From Rhizobium sp. WYJ-E13 (GTDB taxonomy: Bacteria > Pseudomonadota > Alphaproteobacteria > Rhizobiales > Rhizobiaceae), in assembly GCF_018987265.1 (NCBI RefSeq), contig NZ_CP076853.1, positions 1,984,001-2,048,000 of the forward strand: a stretch of DNA of 64,000 nucleotides. The letters run 5' to 3'. The notes beneath the pieces are model-generated. The model saw nothing but the letters and a program-made list of their open reading frames with translations. It searched no databases and was not told the DNA's origin. Below, in pieces: positions 1 through 9,754 of the stretch (the stretch's first letter is position 1; each line of letters begins with the position of its first letter). Both the position numbers and the translations under genes were made by a program.

Positions 1-364
1 CCAGCGCGTGATGCCTGATGTGGCCGAGCGAGGTCTCGGCATCGTCGTCGGCGGGCCTTACAGCTCCGGCGCACTGGTCGGCGGACCGAATTTCGAATAT
101 GCGCCGGCGACCCCGGCAATCCTTGCCAAGGTTGCCGCGATCAAGGCGATTGCCGATCGCCACGGCATTTCGATGAAGGCCGCGGGCCTGCAGTTCGCCC
201 TCGCCAATCCCGCCGTCGCTGCAGTCATACCGGGAGCCAGCCATCCTTCCCGCATTGCCGAGGACAGCGCCGCGCTCGCAGAGACCATCCCGACGGGGTT
301 CTGGCGCGAACTGCGCGAATCTGGGCTCGTCCATCCGGCGGCGCCGCTGCCGATTGCAGACTGA
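1..364 (+). CDS. Aldo/keto reductase, C-terminal part (cut by window edge)
   Basis: The frame is open from base 2, so this is the 3' end of a longer gene. The visible 120 or so residues fit the end of the aldo/keto reductase TIM barrel. They include a segment GISMKAAGLQFALANP, followed by the AAVIPGASHPSRIAED element that contacts the NADP phosphate in this family. The form resembles the pyridoxal 4-dehydrogenase / L-fucose dehydrogenase branch, but that assignment is inference. The catalytic Asp-Tyr-Lys-His part lies outside the window. The convergent LysR gene starts 60 bases downstream on the other strand. Confidence 0.85.
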   Translation, partial: QRVMPDVAERGLGIVVGGPYSSGALVGGPNFEYAPATPAILAKVAAIKAIADRHGISMKAAGLQFALANPAVAAVIPGASHPSRIAEDSAALAETIPTGFWRELRESGLVHPAAPLPIAD

Positions 365-424
365 ACCACACGCTCGTCACTCATACCGGCCGGGTCGCCA
401 TCGCGCCCCGGCCGGTTCAGGCAT

Positions 425-1330
425 TCAACGCGGTTGCAGATATGTCTGCATTCGAGGTATCGCAAAATCCAGGAAGGCGCGGACGCGGGCAGGCAGGAAT
501 TGGGAGCCGCGGTAAAGCGCGTGGACTTCATCCACAATGCCGATATCGCTGTCTGCCAGGATCTCGACAAGCTCGCCGCGCTCGATCGGCCCGCGCAGGT
601 GGTAGTCGGCAAGCCGGATGATACCGACACCGGCGATCGCCATTCGGCGCAGGGTGTCGCCGTTGTTGACCAGCAACGATCCGCTCAACATGCGTTCGAC
701 GATCCGCCCGCCGTCACGCATCGGCCAGACAGGCATTGCCCGGCGGAAATTGAAGCCGAGGCAATTGTGGTTGACGAGTTCGTCCGGCGTCGTCGGCGTG
801 CCGTGGCGCTCCAGATAGGCAGGCGATGCCACGATGCACCGTTTTGTCTCGCCGATCTTTCGCGCCATCAGGTTTGAGTCCGCCAGCTTCCCGACACGGA
901 TCGCAATATCCGTGCGGTCGAGATAGAGATCGACCACCTCGTCCGAAAGCGAGAGATCGACGATGACCTTGGGATAGGCCTCGAAGAACGGCACCAAGAT
1001 AGGTTCTACCGCCGCCGTGCCGAAACTGACCGAAGAGGTGATGCGGATAACGCCTTCGGCCTCGGCCCCACCCTGCGCGATCTGCTGCTCCGTCTCGTCG
1101 AGCTGGGAAAGCAGAGCCTGGCTTCGCTCGTAATAAAACTGTCCTTCGCGGGTCAGCGCCAGCCTGCGGGTCGAGCGTTCGATCAGCCGGACTCCGAGAC
1201 GGGCCTCGATACGGGCCACCAGCTTGGACACCGTCGAGGGCGTCATCAGCATCAGCCGTGCCGCCTCCGAAAAGCTTCCCGCTTCCACGACCCGAACAAA
1301 GACAAGCATTTCGCCTGCGCGGTTATCCAT
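425..1330 (-). CDS. LysR-family transcriptional regulator
   Basis: A 301-residue protein of full LysR length. An N-terminal winged helix-turn-helix (about residues 5-65, with FSEAARLMLMTPSTVSKLVARIE) is followed by a substrate-binding domain (about 90-295). The gene is divergent from the MFS exporter gene at 1529, with about 200 bp between them. The usual LysR arrangement would make the exporter its target, which is inference. The N-terminal form LVFVRVVEAGSFSEAAR belongs to the widespread subgroup that regulates neighbouring efflux or oxidoreductase genes. Start chosen at ATG 1330; the upstream ribosome site is weak. Confidence 0.93.
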   Translation of the reverse strand: MDNRAGEMLVFVRVVEAGSFSEAARLMLMTPSTVSKLVARIEARLGVRLIERSTRRLALTREGQFYYERSQALLSQLDETEQQIAQGGAEAEGVIRITSSVSFGTAAVEPILVPFFEAYPKVIVDLSLSDEVVDLYLDRTDIAIRVGKLADSNLMARKIGETKRCIVASPAYLERHGTPTTPDELVNHNCLGFNFRRAMPVWPMRDGGRIVERMLSGSLLVNNGDTLRRMAIAGVGIIRLADYHLRGPIERGELVEILADSDIGIVDEVHALYRGSQFLPARVRAFLDFAIPRMQTYLQPR

Positions 1331-1376
1331 CTCGAACCTGTGATCTGCTCATAAAGGCCCAAACTTTCTACCAGCA

Positions 1377-1399
1377 AAAGCGCTCCTGTGAAACGCTTT
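1377..1399. promoter_or_regulatory. Inverted repeat in LysR/MFS intergenic region
   Basis: AAAGCG at 1377-1382 and CGCTTT at 1394-1399 form an inverted repeat separated by 11 bases. This is the T/A-flanked dyad size expected for a LysR site, and it lies between the divergent LysR and MFS genes. The assignment as the regulator's operator is inference from position. Confidence 0.35.
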
Positions 1400-1528
1400 C
1401 TCAAATGCTGGGAACGGCCGCTGTCTACTGATCGCGCATCGGATGTGAGATCTGATTGCCGGAGCAGCAAGCCGGACCCGAGTTCCGCAGGAAGACTGTT
1501 CTCCACGCAGTTTCAGAAAGGGACTATT

Positions 1529-2746
1529 ATGGAAATCGTTTCGCAAACCACGACCTATACTCAGGCACCGGCCGATGGTGCCCGCTCCCGGAACCTGACC
1601 TTGCTGGCCCTGGCGCTCGGCAGTTTTTCGATCGGAACGTCGGAATTCGCCAGCATGGGGATCATCCAGCTGTTCTCCGAGAGCCTCGGCGTCAGCATCC
1701 CCCAGGCGACCAGTGCGATCGCCGCCTATGCCTTCGGCGTCGTCATCGGCGCTCCGCTTGTGACGCTTGTCGCGGCACGGCTCAATCGCCGCACGCTGCT
1801 TCTGTTTCTCATGGGCCTGTTCATCCTTGGCAGCGTGCTGTCTGCCATGGCGTCAAACCTCGGCTTCCTGATGGCGGCGCGCTTTATCAGCGGCCTGCCA
1901 CAAGGCGCCTATTTCGGCGCAGGGGCCGTTGTCGCCTCCTATATCGTCGGGCCGGGACAGGCCGGGAAGGCCTTTGCCATTGTCATGACCGGGCTCACCG
2001 TCGCGACGATCTTCGGTTCACCTCTGGCGACCTTCCTGGGACAGACGATCGGCTGGCGTGAGACCTATCTTGCCGTCGCCGCTTTCTCGCTTCTCGCCTT
2101 CGGCGCCATCTTCCAGTGGGTGCCGCGCACCAGGGCGCTTGACGGCGTCCCGGTCATTCAGGAAGTCTCTGCTCTTCGCAAGCCGCAGGTATGGGGCGTC
2201 ATGATCGTCGCGGCCCTCGGTATCGCCAGCATCTTCGCCGTCTACACCTTCATTGCGCCGCTGGTGACTGACGTTGTCAAACTGTCGCCCGAGATGATCC
2301 CCGTCGCGCTCGCCTTGTTCGGCATCGGCATGACGGCCGGCAACATCTATGGCGGCAAGCTTGCCGATCTCCACCCTGCCCGCGGTATCGTCCTCGGTTT
2401 CGGCGCTGCGCTTCTCATCCTTGCGGCGCTGGCAATCGGCGGCGAAAACCCCTGGATCTTCTTCCCCGCCATGTTCGGCGTCGGTGCGACCATGATGGCA
2501 GCGATCCCGACCATCCAGGTGCGGCTGACCCGCTTTGCTCCCGAAGCTCCGAGCCTGATGGGCGCAATGAACCTTGCCTCGCTGAATGTCGCCAATGCCA
2601 TTGGCGCCTGGGCAGGCAGTGTCGCGGTCGGGGCCGGCTATGGCCTCCTGTCGGCCGCTTGGGCCGGCTTTGCCGTCACCCTGCTGGGCCTGCTCGTATT
2701 CGGCCTGACCCTGCTGCAGCGGCAGGTTCTCGCAAAGCAGCGGTGA
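1529..2746 (+). CDS. MFS transporter, DHA1 (AraJ/YdhP-like) exporter
   Basis: A 405-residue, 12-segment inner-membrane carrier. The N-terminal signature IGTSEFASMGIIQLFSESLGVS and the loop ARLNRRTLLL after helix 2 mark the drug:H+ antiporter-1 group (sugar or drug efflux, AraJ/YdhP-like). The frame is open from 1388, but ATG 1529 is preferred. It is preceded by AAAGGGA at good spacing and removes a non-conserved basic leader. The LysR gene upstream on the other strand is the likely regulator. The substrate cannot be read from the sequence. Confidence 0.92.
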   Translation: MEIVSQTTTYTQAPADGARSRNLTLLALALGSFSIGTSEFASMGIIQLFSESLGVSIPQATSAIAAYAFGVVIGAPLVTLVAARLNRRTLLLFLMGLFILGSVLSAMASNLGFLMAARFISGLPQGAYFGAGAVVASYIVGPGQAGKAFAIVMTGLTVATIFGSPLATFLGQTIGWRETYLAVAAFSLLAFGAIFQWVPRTRALDGVPVIQEVSALRKPQVWGVMIVAALGIASIFAVYTFIAPLVTDVVKLSPEMIPVALALFGIGMTAGNIYGGKLADLHPARGIVLGFGAALLILAALAIGGENPWIFFPAMFGVGATMMAAIPTIQVRLTRFAPEAPSLMGAMNLASLNVANAIGAWAGSVAVGAGYGLLSAAWAGFAVTLLGLLVFGLTLLQRQVLAKQR

Positions 2747-2891
2747 AACAGACCAACAGCGAGCCGCCTACCGAAAAGAAGGATGGCGGCTCGATGGAGG
2801 TGGAGATCGCCTGGACTTGCCTCCTACCATTGGTTGACTCACTGACGGTTGAACAATAATTTGCTAATTTGGTCGTTGGGCTTGTCCTCAT

Positions 2892-4598
2892 ATGACGGAT
2901 CAATCTCTTCAGCGTCGCCTTGCCGCCATCGTCGTTGCCGATGTGGTGGGATATTCGCGCCTGATGGAGGCAGACGAAGTCGCAACGCTGGAAAACCTTA
3001 GGGAACTTCGTTCCGGCATTATCGAGCCGGCCGTGAGGCGTCACAAGGGCCGCATCTTCAAGGTCATGGGCGACGGATTCCTGATCGAATTCGGCAGCGC
3101 GGTGGAAGCGGTCGCTGCAGCGTTGGAAATGCAGCGGGCCACCGCTCAAGTCGAGGCTTCCGCAGACCGGCGCCTGCTTCTGCGTATAGGCATCAATCTC
3201 GGAGATGTGATTGACGAGGGTTCAGACGTCCTCGGCGACGGGGTCAATGTCGCGGCGCGCCTCGAGAGACAGGCCGCACCGGGTGGCATCTGCATTTCAG
3301 GCGGCGTACACGGCGAGATCCTCGACAAGATCGACGACCGGTTCTTCGATGCAGGCGAACGCTACCTGAAGAACCTCACCCGCCCGGTCCACCTGTGGCA
3401 TTGGCCGGATGCGCTGCCGAGCATATTGCCGCTGCCGGAATATCCCTCGATCGCCGTCTTGCCGTTCACGAATATGAGTGGGGATGCAGCGGACGAGCCT
3501 TTCGTCGACGGCTTGACCGAAGACCTGATCACCGACCTTTCCCGCACGCCTGGCCTGTTCGTCATCGCCCGCAATTCCGTCTACGGCTACAAGGGCAAGC
3601 CGGTCGATGTACGCCTCGTCGCCCAGGAGCTCGGCGTCCGCTACGTCCTCGAAGGGAGCGCCAGACGCGCAATGGGCCGTGTCCGCATCAATGCCCAATT
3701 GGTCGACGCGCTTGGCGGCGGACACCTGTGGGCCGAGAGGTTCGACAGGACGGTGGAAGATGTTTTCGAATTGCAGGATGAGGTCAACGCCAAGATCGTC
3801 GAAGCCCTCGTCGGCCGGCTGACCACCCCGACACCGCGCAATCGGCCGAAGAATTTCGAGGCCTACGATCTCTGTGTGCGCGCCCGCCTGCTGACGGAAG
3901 AGTCGCCGCAAACCGAGCGTGAGGCCTATATGCTGCTCCAGCGCGCGGTCAAGCTCGAGCCATCCTATGCCGAGGCGCTTGGTCTGCTCGCCTATAACCG
4001 CTGGCTGGCCTGGACGCATTTCGGCGAGCCCGAAGATCCCAACCGTCAGATGGCGGTGACGTCAGCGCAGAAGGCGGTCGACCTGGATCCCAACGATGCC
4101 GGCTGCCGTTACGTCCTGGGGACCATCCTGGCTTATGAGCGGCGATGGGAGGAATCGGAAGCCGCCTTCGCCAAGGCCCTGGAGCTGGACCCCAACCACG
4201 CCGACACCTGGGCCGCCATGTCGGACATTTCGGTGCTGGACGGCAGGGTTGCCGACGGACTGGCGCAGATCAAGAAAGCCCTGCGGCTCAATCCCCGCCC
4301 AGCCTGCTGGTATCTTTGTCATCTCGGGCAGGCGCAATACGCCGCGCGTGACTATGAGGCGGCAGCCGCCACACTGCGCAGGGAAGAGACGTATCGCACC
4401 AACTCCCGCAAATTCCTGGCTGCCACGCTTGCACAGATGGGCCACCAGGAGGAGGCGCGGCGAGAAGCAGAACTGTTCCTGATCGCCCACCCTCATTTCA
4501 CCATCGCCCATTGGCTCAGCTCCCAGCCGCTGCGCGATGCATCGGTACGCGACCACTTTGTCGACGGCTTCCGAAAGGCCGGCCTGCCGGAAATGTGA
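2892..4598 (+). CDS. Class III adenylate/guanylate cyclase with TolB-like and TPR domains
   Basis: 568 residues in three parts. Residues 8-180 are a class III cyclase catalytic domain: metal-binding Asp in VADVVGYS and KVMGDGF, and the transition-state Asn/Arg in GDGVNVAARLE. Residues about 190-310 are a TolB-like/FlgO-like segment beginning IAVLPFTNMSGDAADEPFVDG. Residues about 320-560 are tetratricopeptide repeats, such as AEALGLLAYNRWLAW and ALELDPNHADTWAAM. This cyclase-TolB-TPR form is abundant in rhizobia, which carry many cyclases. No membrane segment or signal peptide is visible, so it is probably cytoplasmic. The product should be cAMP, but its trigger is unknown. Confidence 0.93.
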   Translation: MTDQSLQRRLAAIVVADVVGYSRLMEADEVATLENLRELRSGIIEPAVRRHKGRIFKVMGDGFLIEFGSAVEAVAAALEMQRATAQVEASADRRLLLRIGINLGDVIDEGSDVLGDGVNVAARLERQAAPGGICISGGVHGEILDKIDDRFFDAGERYLKNLTRPVHLWHWPDALPSILPLPEYPSIAVLPFTNMSGDAADEPFVDGLTEDLITDLSRTPGLFVIARNSVYGYKGKPVDVRLVAQELGVRYVLEGSARRAMGRVRINAQLVDALGGGHLWAERFDRTVEDVFELQDEVNAKIVEALVGRLTTPTPRNRPKNFEAYDLCVRARLLTEESPQTEREAYMLLQRAVKLEPSYAEALGLLAYNRWLAWTHFGEPEDPNRQMAVTSAQKAVDLDPNDAGCRYVLGTILAYERRWEESEAAFAKALELDPNHADTWAAMSDISVLDGRVADGLAQIKKALRLNPRPACWYLCHLGQAQYAARDYEAAAATLRREETYRTNSRKFLAATLAQMGHQEEARREAELFLIAHPHFTIAHWLSSQPLRDASVRDHFVDGFRKAGLPEM

Positions 4599-4743
4599 GA
4601 GGGGGTGGGGGCAAGCCCGAGGCGGCGGCATTTGGCGGACAACGACGACGGTCCTGGCTGGCGCCAATTGCAGTTGTTGGCTCCGTATCAGGAGCAAAAC
4701 TCATTGATATTTTATCGGTGGCCACAGTCTTGGTAAGTTGGTT

Positions 4744-6114
4744 ATGCTGCAGCCGTTGTCGGAACGAGGGCCGGACGAGGTGACGGGGAACGGACTGAAC
4801 GATCTCGACCGATCGGTGCCAAACCGAAAAGAACTCCATCCTTCGTTCGGATACTACACGGTCGCCGTTTTATGCCTGACCCTGATATTGTCGTTCATTG
4901 ATCGCTTCGTGATCAACCTGGTCGTAGACCCCATACGCTCTGAGCTGGGGCTTAGCGATGTGGAAATCAGTTTGCTTCAGGGCGCTGGCTTCGCGCTTAT
5001 ATTTGCGCTGGCGGCCCTTCCGGCCGGCAGGCTGGCAGACAGGGTGAATCGACCGAGGTTGATCGCTGCGGGCGTGGTTGTCTGGTCCCTCGCCACGATA
5101 GCATGCGGACTTGCGACCGGTTTCTGGAGCTTTTTCGCCGCGCGAGTCGTCCTGGGATTTGGGGAAGCAGCCCTCATACCAGCCGCCTCCTCGCTGCTCA
5201 TCGACAGCTTTTCGGCAGCGCGCCGCGGTACCGCTCTCGGAATATTCTCGCTTGGCTCGACAAGCGGGAGCGGCATTGCGTTGATCGTCGGTGGTGCGGT
5301 GCTCAGTTATCTTGGGACGGACACCTCGGCCGGCTTGCCGATCATCGCTTCGCTGACGCCCTGGCGACAACTGATGATCGTTATGGGTATCCCCGGCTTC
5401 TTCTTTGTCGCGTTGCTGTTGTTCATTCCAGAACCGGCCCACGGCAACAGGCCTCCCCTGCCTCCTCTGCAACTCTTGTTGCGCAATCTGTCGGCAGAGC
5501 GCGGCCTGGTGCTGCGGCTCTGCTTTGCGAAGGGGGTGATGAGCCTGGCCGACTTCGGTATGGCGGCATGGCTCCCCACCCTCCTCATGCGGCATTACGC
5601 TGCGACGCCTATCGCGGCCGGCGCCACTGTCGGGATTGCTACCGCGCTGGCTGGCATTATCGGTTCGATCGGCGGCGGGATGCTGTCCGATTGGAGCGCT
5701 CCGCGCGGCAGTATCTCGACACGTGTAAAGCTTATCGCGGGGAGTTATCTGGTTGCTCTGTGTGCCGCCATCTCGATTGGCCTCAGTTCTTCAAGTCTTC
5801 AAATCGGCATCGCATTTTCCTTTTGGGTCGCGGGGTCGGTGAGCGGTTCCGTTGTCGGCCGCATTACCATGCAGGAGCGGGTCCCCAGCAATATGCGGGC
5901 AACCACGGTCGCGCTTTCGATCACGATTTCGGCGATCATCGGGATAGCAGCGGGGCCAACTCTCGTGCCGGTCATCGCCGGACGAATGCATGGAACGGAA
6001 AGCGCACTCCAATTCGCAATCGTCGTCGTCGGCGTTATTTCCGTGGTGTCGGCTCTGGTCCTGATCGTCCGGTCGGGATCGACGGTATCGGTGGCATCAG
6101 CGGCAGAAGGTTGA
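4744..6114 (+). CDS. MFS transporter, anion:cation symporter-like or spinster-like
   Basis: About 456 residues with 12 predicted membrane segments. The first is VAVLCLTLILSFIDRFVINLV, with the SFIDR motif after helix 1. The loop PAGRLADRVNRPRLIAAGV between helices 2 and 3 is the MFS signature. The FIDR-type N-terminus and GFGEAALIPAASSLLIDSF resemble spinster/hexuronate-type carriers of organic anions. TTG 4738 is an alternative start; ATG 4744 is preferred. It lies between the cyclase gene and the convergent regulator gene ending at 6136. The substrate is unknown. Confidence 0.9.
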   Translation: MLQPLSERGPDEVTGNGLNDLDRSVPNRKELHPSFGYYTVAVLCLTLILSFIDRFVINLVVDPIRSELGLSDVEISLLQGAGFALIFALAALPAGRLADRVNRPRLIAAGVVVWSLATIACGLATGFWSFFAARVVLGFGEAALIPAASSLLIDSFSAARRGTALGIFSLGSTSGSGIALIVGGAVLSYLGTDTSAGLPIIASLTPWRQLMIVMGIPGFFFVALLLFIPEPAHGNRPPLPPLQLLLRNLSAERGLVLRLCFAKGVMSLADFGMAAWLPTLLMRHYAATPIAAGATVGIATALAGIIGSIGGGMLSDWSAPRGSISTRVKLIAGSYLVALCAAISIGLSSSSLQIGIAFSFWVAGSVSGSVVGRITMQERVPSNMRATTVALSITISAIIGIAAGPTLVPVIAGRMHGTESALQFAIVVVGVISVVSALVLIVRSGSTVSVASAAEG

Positions 6115-6135
6115 AGATTCCGGTGGTTGGATCGT

Positions 6136-8985
6136 TCATGCCGTTCGAGCATGAGCTCGCGCCAACACAGCATGCGCGGCGGCAATATCCGTGCTGCCGC
6201 TGCTGTCGCAGCGATCGCTGATGTCCTTCAGCTGTGCCAAGGACTGCGCAGGGTCGCCGATCTCCGTCGCAAGCTTGACACGGCTCGTTGCTGCGCGCAG
6301 CGCAAAACCAAGAGCGCCGCTCTCACGACCCAGGTCTATCGCATCCTGAAGGCGCCGCATCGCGGAAACGGTATCTCCATCCCGCCAGCACACCAGGCCT
6401 TGAAGATGCAGGAATTCGGCGTCGCACCATCGGTCTCCGCGCTCTCGACAATAGTGCACGCCCTCATCGATGCTCTGGCGAGCAACCTCGATCTGATCGT
6501 GCGCAAGTGCCGCATGAGAGAGCATCACATACCGCAGGGGTAGATGCACAAGGAAATTGCACTCACGAATGGCGTCGATTGCGTGCCTCAAACGCTCGAC
6601 CGCCTCCCGCTCCCCACGTGCGGCATCGATCGCTGCCTGATGAAAGCGGGCAAACGGCGGCCAGGTATCGATCTGGCGCGACTTCAGGCGCTCGACCAGC
6701 ATCGTCGCTCGCTCCTGCGCCAAATCGACCCGTCCGCATAACAGGGCGATCGGCGTGGCAGCGAGTGCGAGCGAATGCGCGCAGGACAGGTCGTGGTCCA
6801 GGGTCAGCGCGGCATTCAGTGCTTCCTTAGCAACCTCGAGCGCACGCCGATGCTTTCCAACCACCCAGGTGGACAATGAAAGATGATTCCGGAAATTGAC
6901 GAACCTGTCGATCTGGAACCTCGAGGTCTGACCACGATTGCCGAAAGTCGCGTGCTCGCGAGCCAGACGCTCAAGACCCGCATGCCCGGATTTGATGTTC
7001 CCTTGATAGAACTCGCACGTAAACAACTCCCGATCGGCATTGGGAGCCGCGGAATAATCGTCTACGGACGCCATGAAGCGGCGGAGATCGGCAATCGTCT
7101 CAAACACCCTTTGATGAAAGCCCATGGCGGTCTGGACCATTGCCAGGCCGATCTTGGTTCGAAGACAATGTTCCACGCTTCCAGCTTCCAAAGCGAGCTC
7201 GAAACCCCTCTTCCAAGTTGCCTCGAGTTCGTCACCGAAAGGATAGCGATAACAAAGATTCCAGCCATGCGCTGCGACCAGCTTCATGCGGAGCGGGAGG
7301 TGATCACCGGGCAGGCCGTCCAGCACGGACAGCGCCTTTTCGACGCGTGACCCGCTTTCCGCCATCGTCGAGAATTCTACCCAGAACGGCAAAGCAGCAA
7401 CGGTCAGCCGTACCCCAAGCTCGGCCTGCCCATCCGAACCATAGGCCCAATCGATCATACGGCGGAGATCCGTGCTCCACCCGCCGTAGAGCGCCACCCA
7501 GTCTTCACGCGGCCGCCACGTCCATTCCTCTTCCGCCCTTTCGAACAGCGCAAGAATGAAGCGGCCATACGCGATCATGGCGGCCTGTTGCTCGCCCTGC
7601 CCAGCGAGCCGTTTGTTGGCGAAGGTTCGGGTACTGTCGAGCAACCGGTATCGGCGACGCCTCCCCGTGTAGTTGACCGACACCATGGATTTGGCCGCGA
7701 GGGCTTCCAGCCACGCGGTAAGGTCTTGCTCATGCGCCAGATGCCCGAAGGCGTCGATGACATCGTCAAGCGCAAAGGTGCCGCCGAAAACGGAAAGGTG
7801 ACGGAGAAGCCAGGCCTCGTTTTCTGAAAGCAGCCGATAACTCCAGTTCAGGGTCGCCGTCAGCGTCTTGTGACGATCCATGCCATCTCCGCGTGATGCC
7901 AGCGCTTCGAAGTCACGTTCAAGCATTTGCAGCAGCCCAGCAGGACCGTTGGCCTGAAGTTGCGGGGCCGCCAGTTCGATCGCCAGCGCAATGCCGTCGA
8001 GACGCCGGCTCAAACTCGTAATCGAAGGGACATCCGCATCCTCCAATCGATAGCCATGTGCCTCCGCACGCCGAACCAGCAATTCGACCGCCGAAAAACC
8101 CATTGCCGACCCGGCATCGAGAACCGCATCTGCGGGCGGATACTGAAGCGGCGGAAGCCGATGGACAGTTTCGAACCTGCATCTTAACGGCTCGCGGCTT
8201 GTCGCGATGATATTCAATCCGTGCAATGCATGGTTCAGTTGATCTGCTATGCCGGCGACGGCCGCCAGGACGTGCTCGCAATTGTCAAGAACGAGAAGCT
8301 GGTTGCGGCCGCGCAGCGCGCCGACGAGACCGTCCACCTCATCGATCGGGTGGCTTTCGATGCCGAGCGCACGACTGATGGCCAAGGCGACGAACTGTCC
8401 TTTCTCGATCGCGGCCAGATCAACGAAGCACACGGCTTGGTGCCCGCCGTTGGCGATCGCTCTTGCGGCCGCGACAGCGATGCTGGTCTTGCCGACGCCG
8501 GCAGGTCCGACCACCGTGAGCAATCGGGTCTGCTGCAGCGCCTCGACAATCGCCGCCAACGCATCGGCGCGCCCGACCAGCGGCTTTGATGGCGGCAGCG
8601 CCCCGTCAATCTCCTTGATCGACGCGGGAAAGGCCGCCTCCCTCGGCCTCACCACCGTCAGCGGTGCGACGAAGCGATATCCGCGGCCCGGGACTGTCGC
8701 TATGCAGGGAATGTCGATGCCGCTTGTCTCCAGCGCACGGCGCAGAGCGGCGATGTTGACCTTGAGATTGCTTTCGTCGACGAACAGGTTGGGCCACGCC
8801 GCTTTGAGAAGTTCGCTTTTGTCGACGACCTGTCCAGGCTGGCGCACGAGCGCATGAAGCAGATCCATTGCGCGCGATCCAAGACGTATCGGGATATCGC
8901 CGCAGAGCAGCGACTGGCGAGCGGGCGTGAAACGGCAGTTGCCGAAGCAATATGTCGTGGCATCGATCATATCGGCCTCTTCCAT
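6136..8985 (-). CDS. Winged-helix regulator with STAND-type ATPase and TPR-like C-terminus
   Basis: 949 residues. Residues about 5-105 form an OmpR/PhoB-type winged helix, with MDLLHALVRQPGQVVDKSELL and the RGYRFVAP hairpin. Residues about 125-450 form an NB-ARC/STAND ATPase with Walker A VVGPAGVGKTS and Walker B LLVLDNCEHV. The rest is helical and TPR-like. This architecture (COG3903-like) is common in rhizobia as a signal-gated activator. Start set at ATG 8985, preceded by AAGGGGGAG; an upstream in-frame start at 9057 lacks one. The gene is divergent from the HbpS/alcohol dehydrogenase/aldehyde dehydrogenase operon, which is its most likely target (inference). Confidence 0.9.
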   Translation of the reverse strand: MEEADMIDATTYCFGNCRFTPARQSLLCGDIPIRLGSRAMDLLHALVRQPGQVVDKSELLKAAWPNLFVDESNLKVNIAALRRALETSGIDIPCIATVPGRGYRFVAPLTVVRPREAAFPASIKEIDGALPPSKPLVGRADALAAIVEALQQTRLLTVVGPAGVGKTSIAVAAARAIANGGHQAVCFVDLAAIEKGQFVALAISRALGIESHPIDEVDGLVGALRGRNQLLVLDNCEHVLAAVAGIADQLNHALHGLNIIATSREPLRCRFETVHRLPPLQYPPADAVLDAGSAMGFSAVELLVRRAEAHGYRLEDADVPSITSLSRRLDGIALAIELAAPQLQANGPAGLLQMLERDFEALASRGDGMDRHKTLTATLNWSYRLLSENEAWLLRHLSVFGGTFALDDVIDAFGHLAHEQDLTAWLEALAAKSMVSVNYTGRRRRYRLLDSTRTFANKRLAGQGEQQAAMIAYGRFILALFERAEEEWTWRPREDWVALYGGWSTDLRRMIDWAYGSDGQAELGVRLTVAALPFWVEFSTMAESGSRVEKALSVLDGLPGDHLPLRMKLVAAHGWNLCYRYPFGDELEATWKRGFELALEAGSVEHCLRTKIGLAMVQTAMGFHQRVFETIADLRRFMASVDDYSAAPNADRELFTCEFYQGNIKSGHAGLERLAREHATFGNRGQTSRFQIDRFVNFRNHLSLSTWVVGKHRRALEVAKEALNAALTLDHDLSCAHSLALAATPIALLCGRVDLAQERATMLVERLKSRQIDTWPPFARFHQAAIDAARGEREAVERLRHAIDAIRECNFLVHLPLRYVMLSHAALAHDQIEVARQSIDEGVHYCRERGDRWCDAEFLHLQGLVCWRDGDTVSAMRRLQDAIDLGRESGALGFALRAATSRVKLATEIGDPAQSLAQLKDISDRCDSSGSTDIAAAHAVLARAHARTA

Positions 8986-9262
8986 TTCTCCCCCTTTCGA
9001 GGCTGCACTTCGAGAGCGCGGTGCCTCGCGGATGCGCGCCCGGACGACGGCGGCCATCGAATGGATTTCAGGGTTGGTCCTGTCCCGATAGCCTTATACC
9101 AGCAGATTTACCTCTTTTAACCAGCTATGCCGGTGCCGCAGTGATATCAAGGTAGCGCGGCAACCGGGTGATGGAGATCCCAAGCGCTCGCGCAGGTTTG
9201 CCTTATTCAAGAGGTTCGAGCTTCAGGTGGTCGTTGTTGGCCATGGCTGCTCGCGCCCCGAA

Positions 9263-9298
9263 CCCGGAGTGATCCCCGGAGTGATCCCCTGAGTGACC
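9263..9298 (+). repeat. Three tandem 12-bp repeats in the leader of the oxidation operon
   Basis: CCCGGAGTGATC occurs at 9263-9274 and 9275-9286, and a two-mismatch copy CCCTGAGTGACC at 9287-9298. They sit just before the ribosome site GAGGAGG of the gene at 9311. The rest of the interval 8986-9310 must hold the divergent promoters, but no convincing box was recognised. Confidence 0.6.
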
Positions 9299-9310
9299 GA
9301 GGAGGCCGCC

Positions 9311-9742
9311 ATGCCCCGCGCCCTGAGCACACTGACATTGTCGGACGCCAAGCGGATGATTGACGCGGCAGAAGCAAAGGCGGCCGATCTCGACATTCCC
9401 TACAACATCGCCGTGGTCGACGTCGGCGGCGCGTTGATTGCGTTCGCGCGTCAGGATGGCGCTCTCGAAGGAAGCATCGATCTCGCCATCGGCAAGGCGA
9501 AGACCGCGCGGATGTTCAACAAGACGACCGAATATCTCGCTGAACTGGCACAGCCCGGAGCGCCGCTGTTCGGGATCGAGCAGAGCAATGCCGGCCATGT
9601 CGTGATTTTTGGCGGCGGTCTGCCCGTCACCATCGACGGCCAGATCGTCGGTGCCGTCGGCACCAGCGCCGGTTCGGTCGAACAGGACATTGCGGTCGCC
9701 GAGGCGGCGGCCGCCGTGATGGCAACAAATCCAAAAACCTGA
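9311..9742 (+). CDS. HbpS/GlcG-family (DUF336) heme-binding-like protein
   Basis: 143 residues covering the whole HbpS/GlcG fold: ALSTLTLSDAKRMIDAAEAKA at the start, VVDVGGALIAFARQDGA in the centre, and GGGLPVTIDGQIVGAVGTSAG near the end. Members often sit beside alcohol, diol or glycolate oxidation genes, as here with alcohol and aldehyde dehydrogenases. Biochemical roles are poorly defined; some bind heme or cobalamin. ATG 9311 has GAGGAGG six bases upstream, so it is preferred over GTG 9293. First gene of a three-gene plus-strand operon. Confidence 0.87.
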   Translation: MPRALSTLTLSDAKRMIDAAEAKAADLDIPYNIAVVDVGGALIAFARQDGALEGSIDLAIGKAKTARMFNKTTEYLAELAQPGAPLFGIEQSNAGHVVIFGGGLPVTIDGQIVGAVGTSAGSVEQDIAVAEAAAAVMATNPKT

Positions 9743-9754
9743 AGGAGACCAGTG

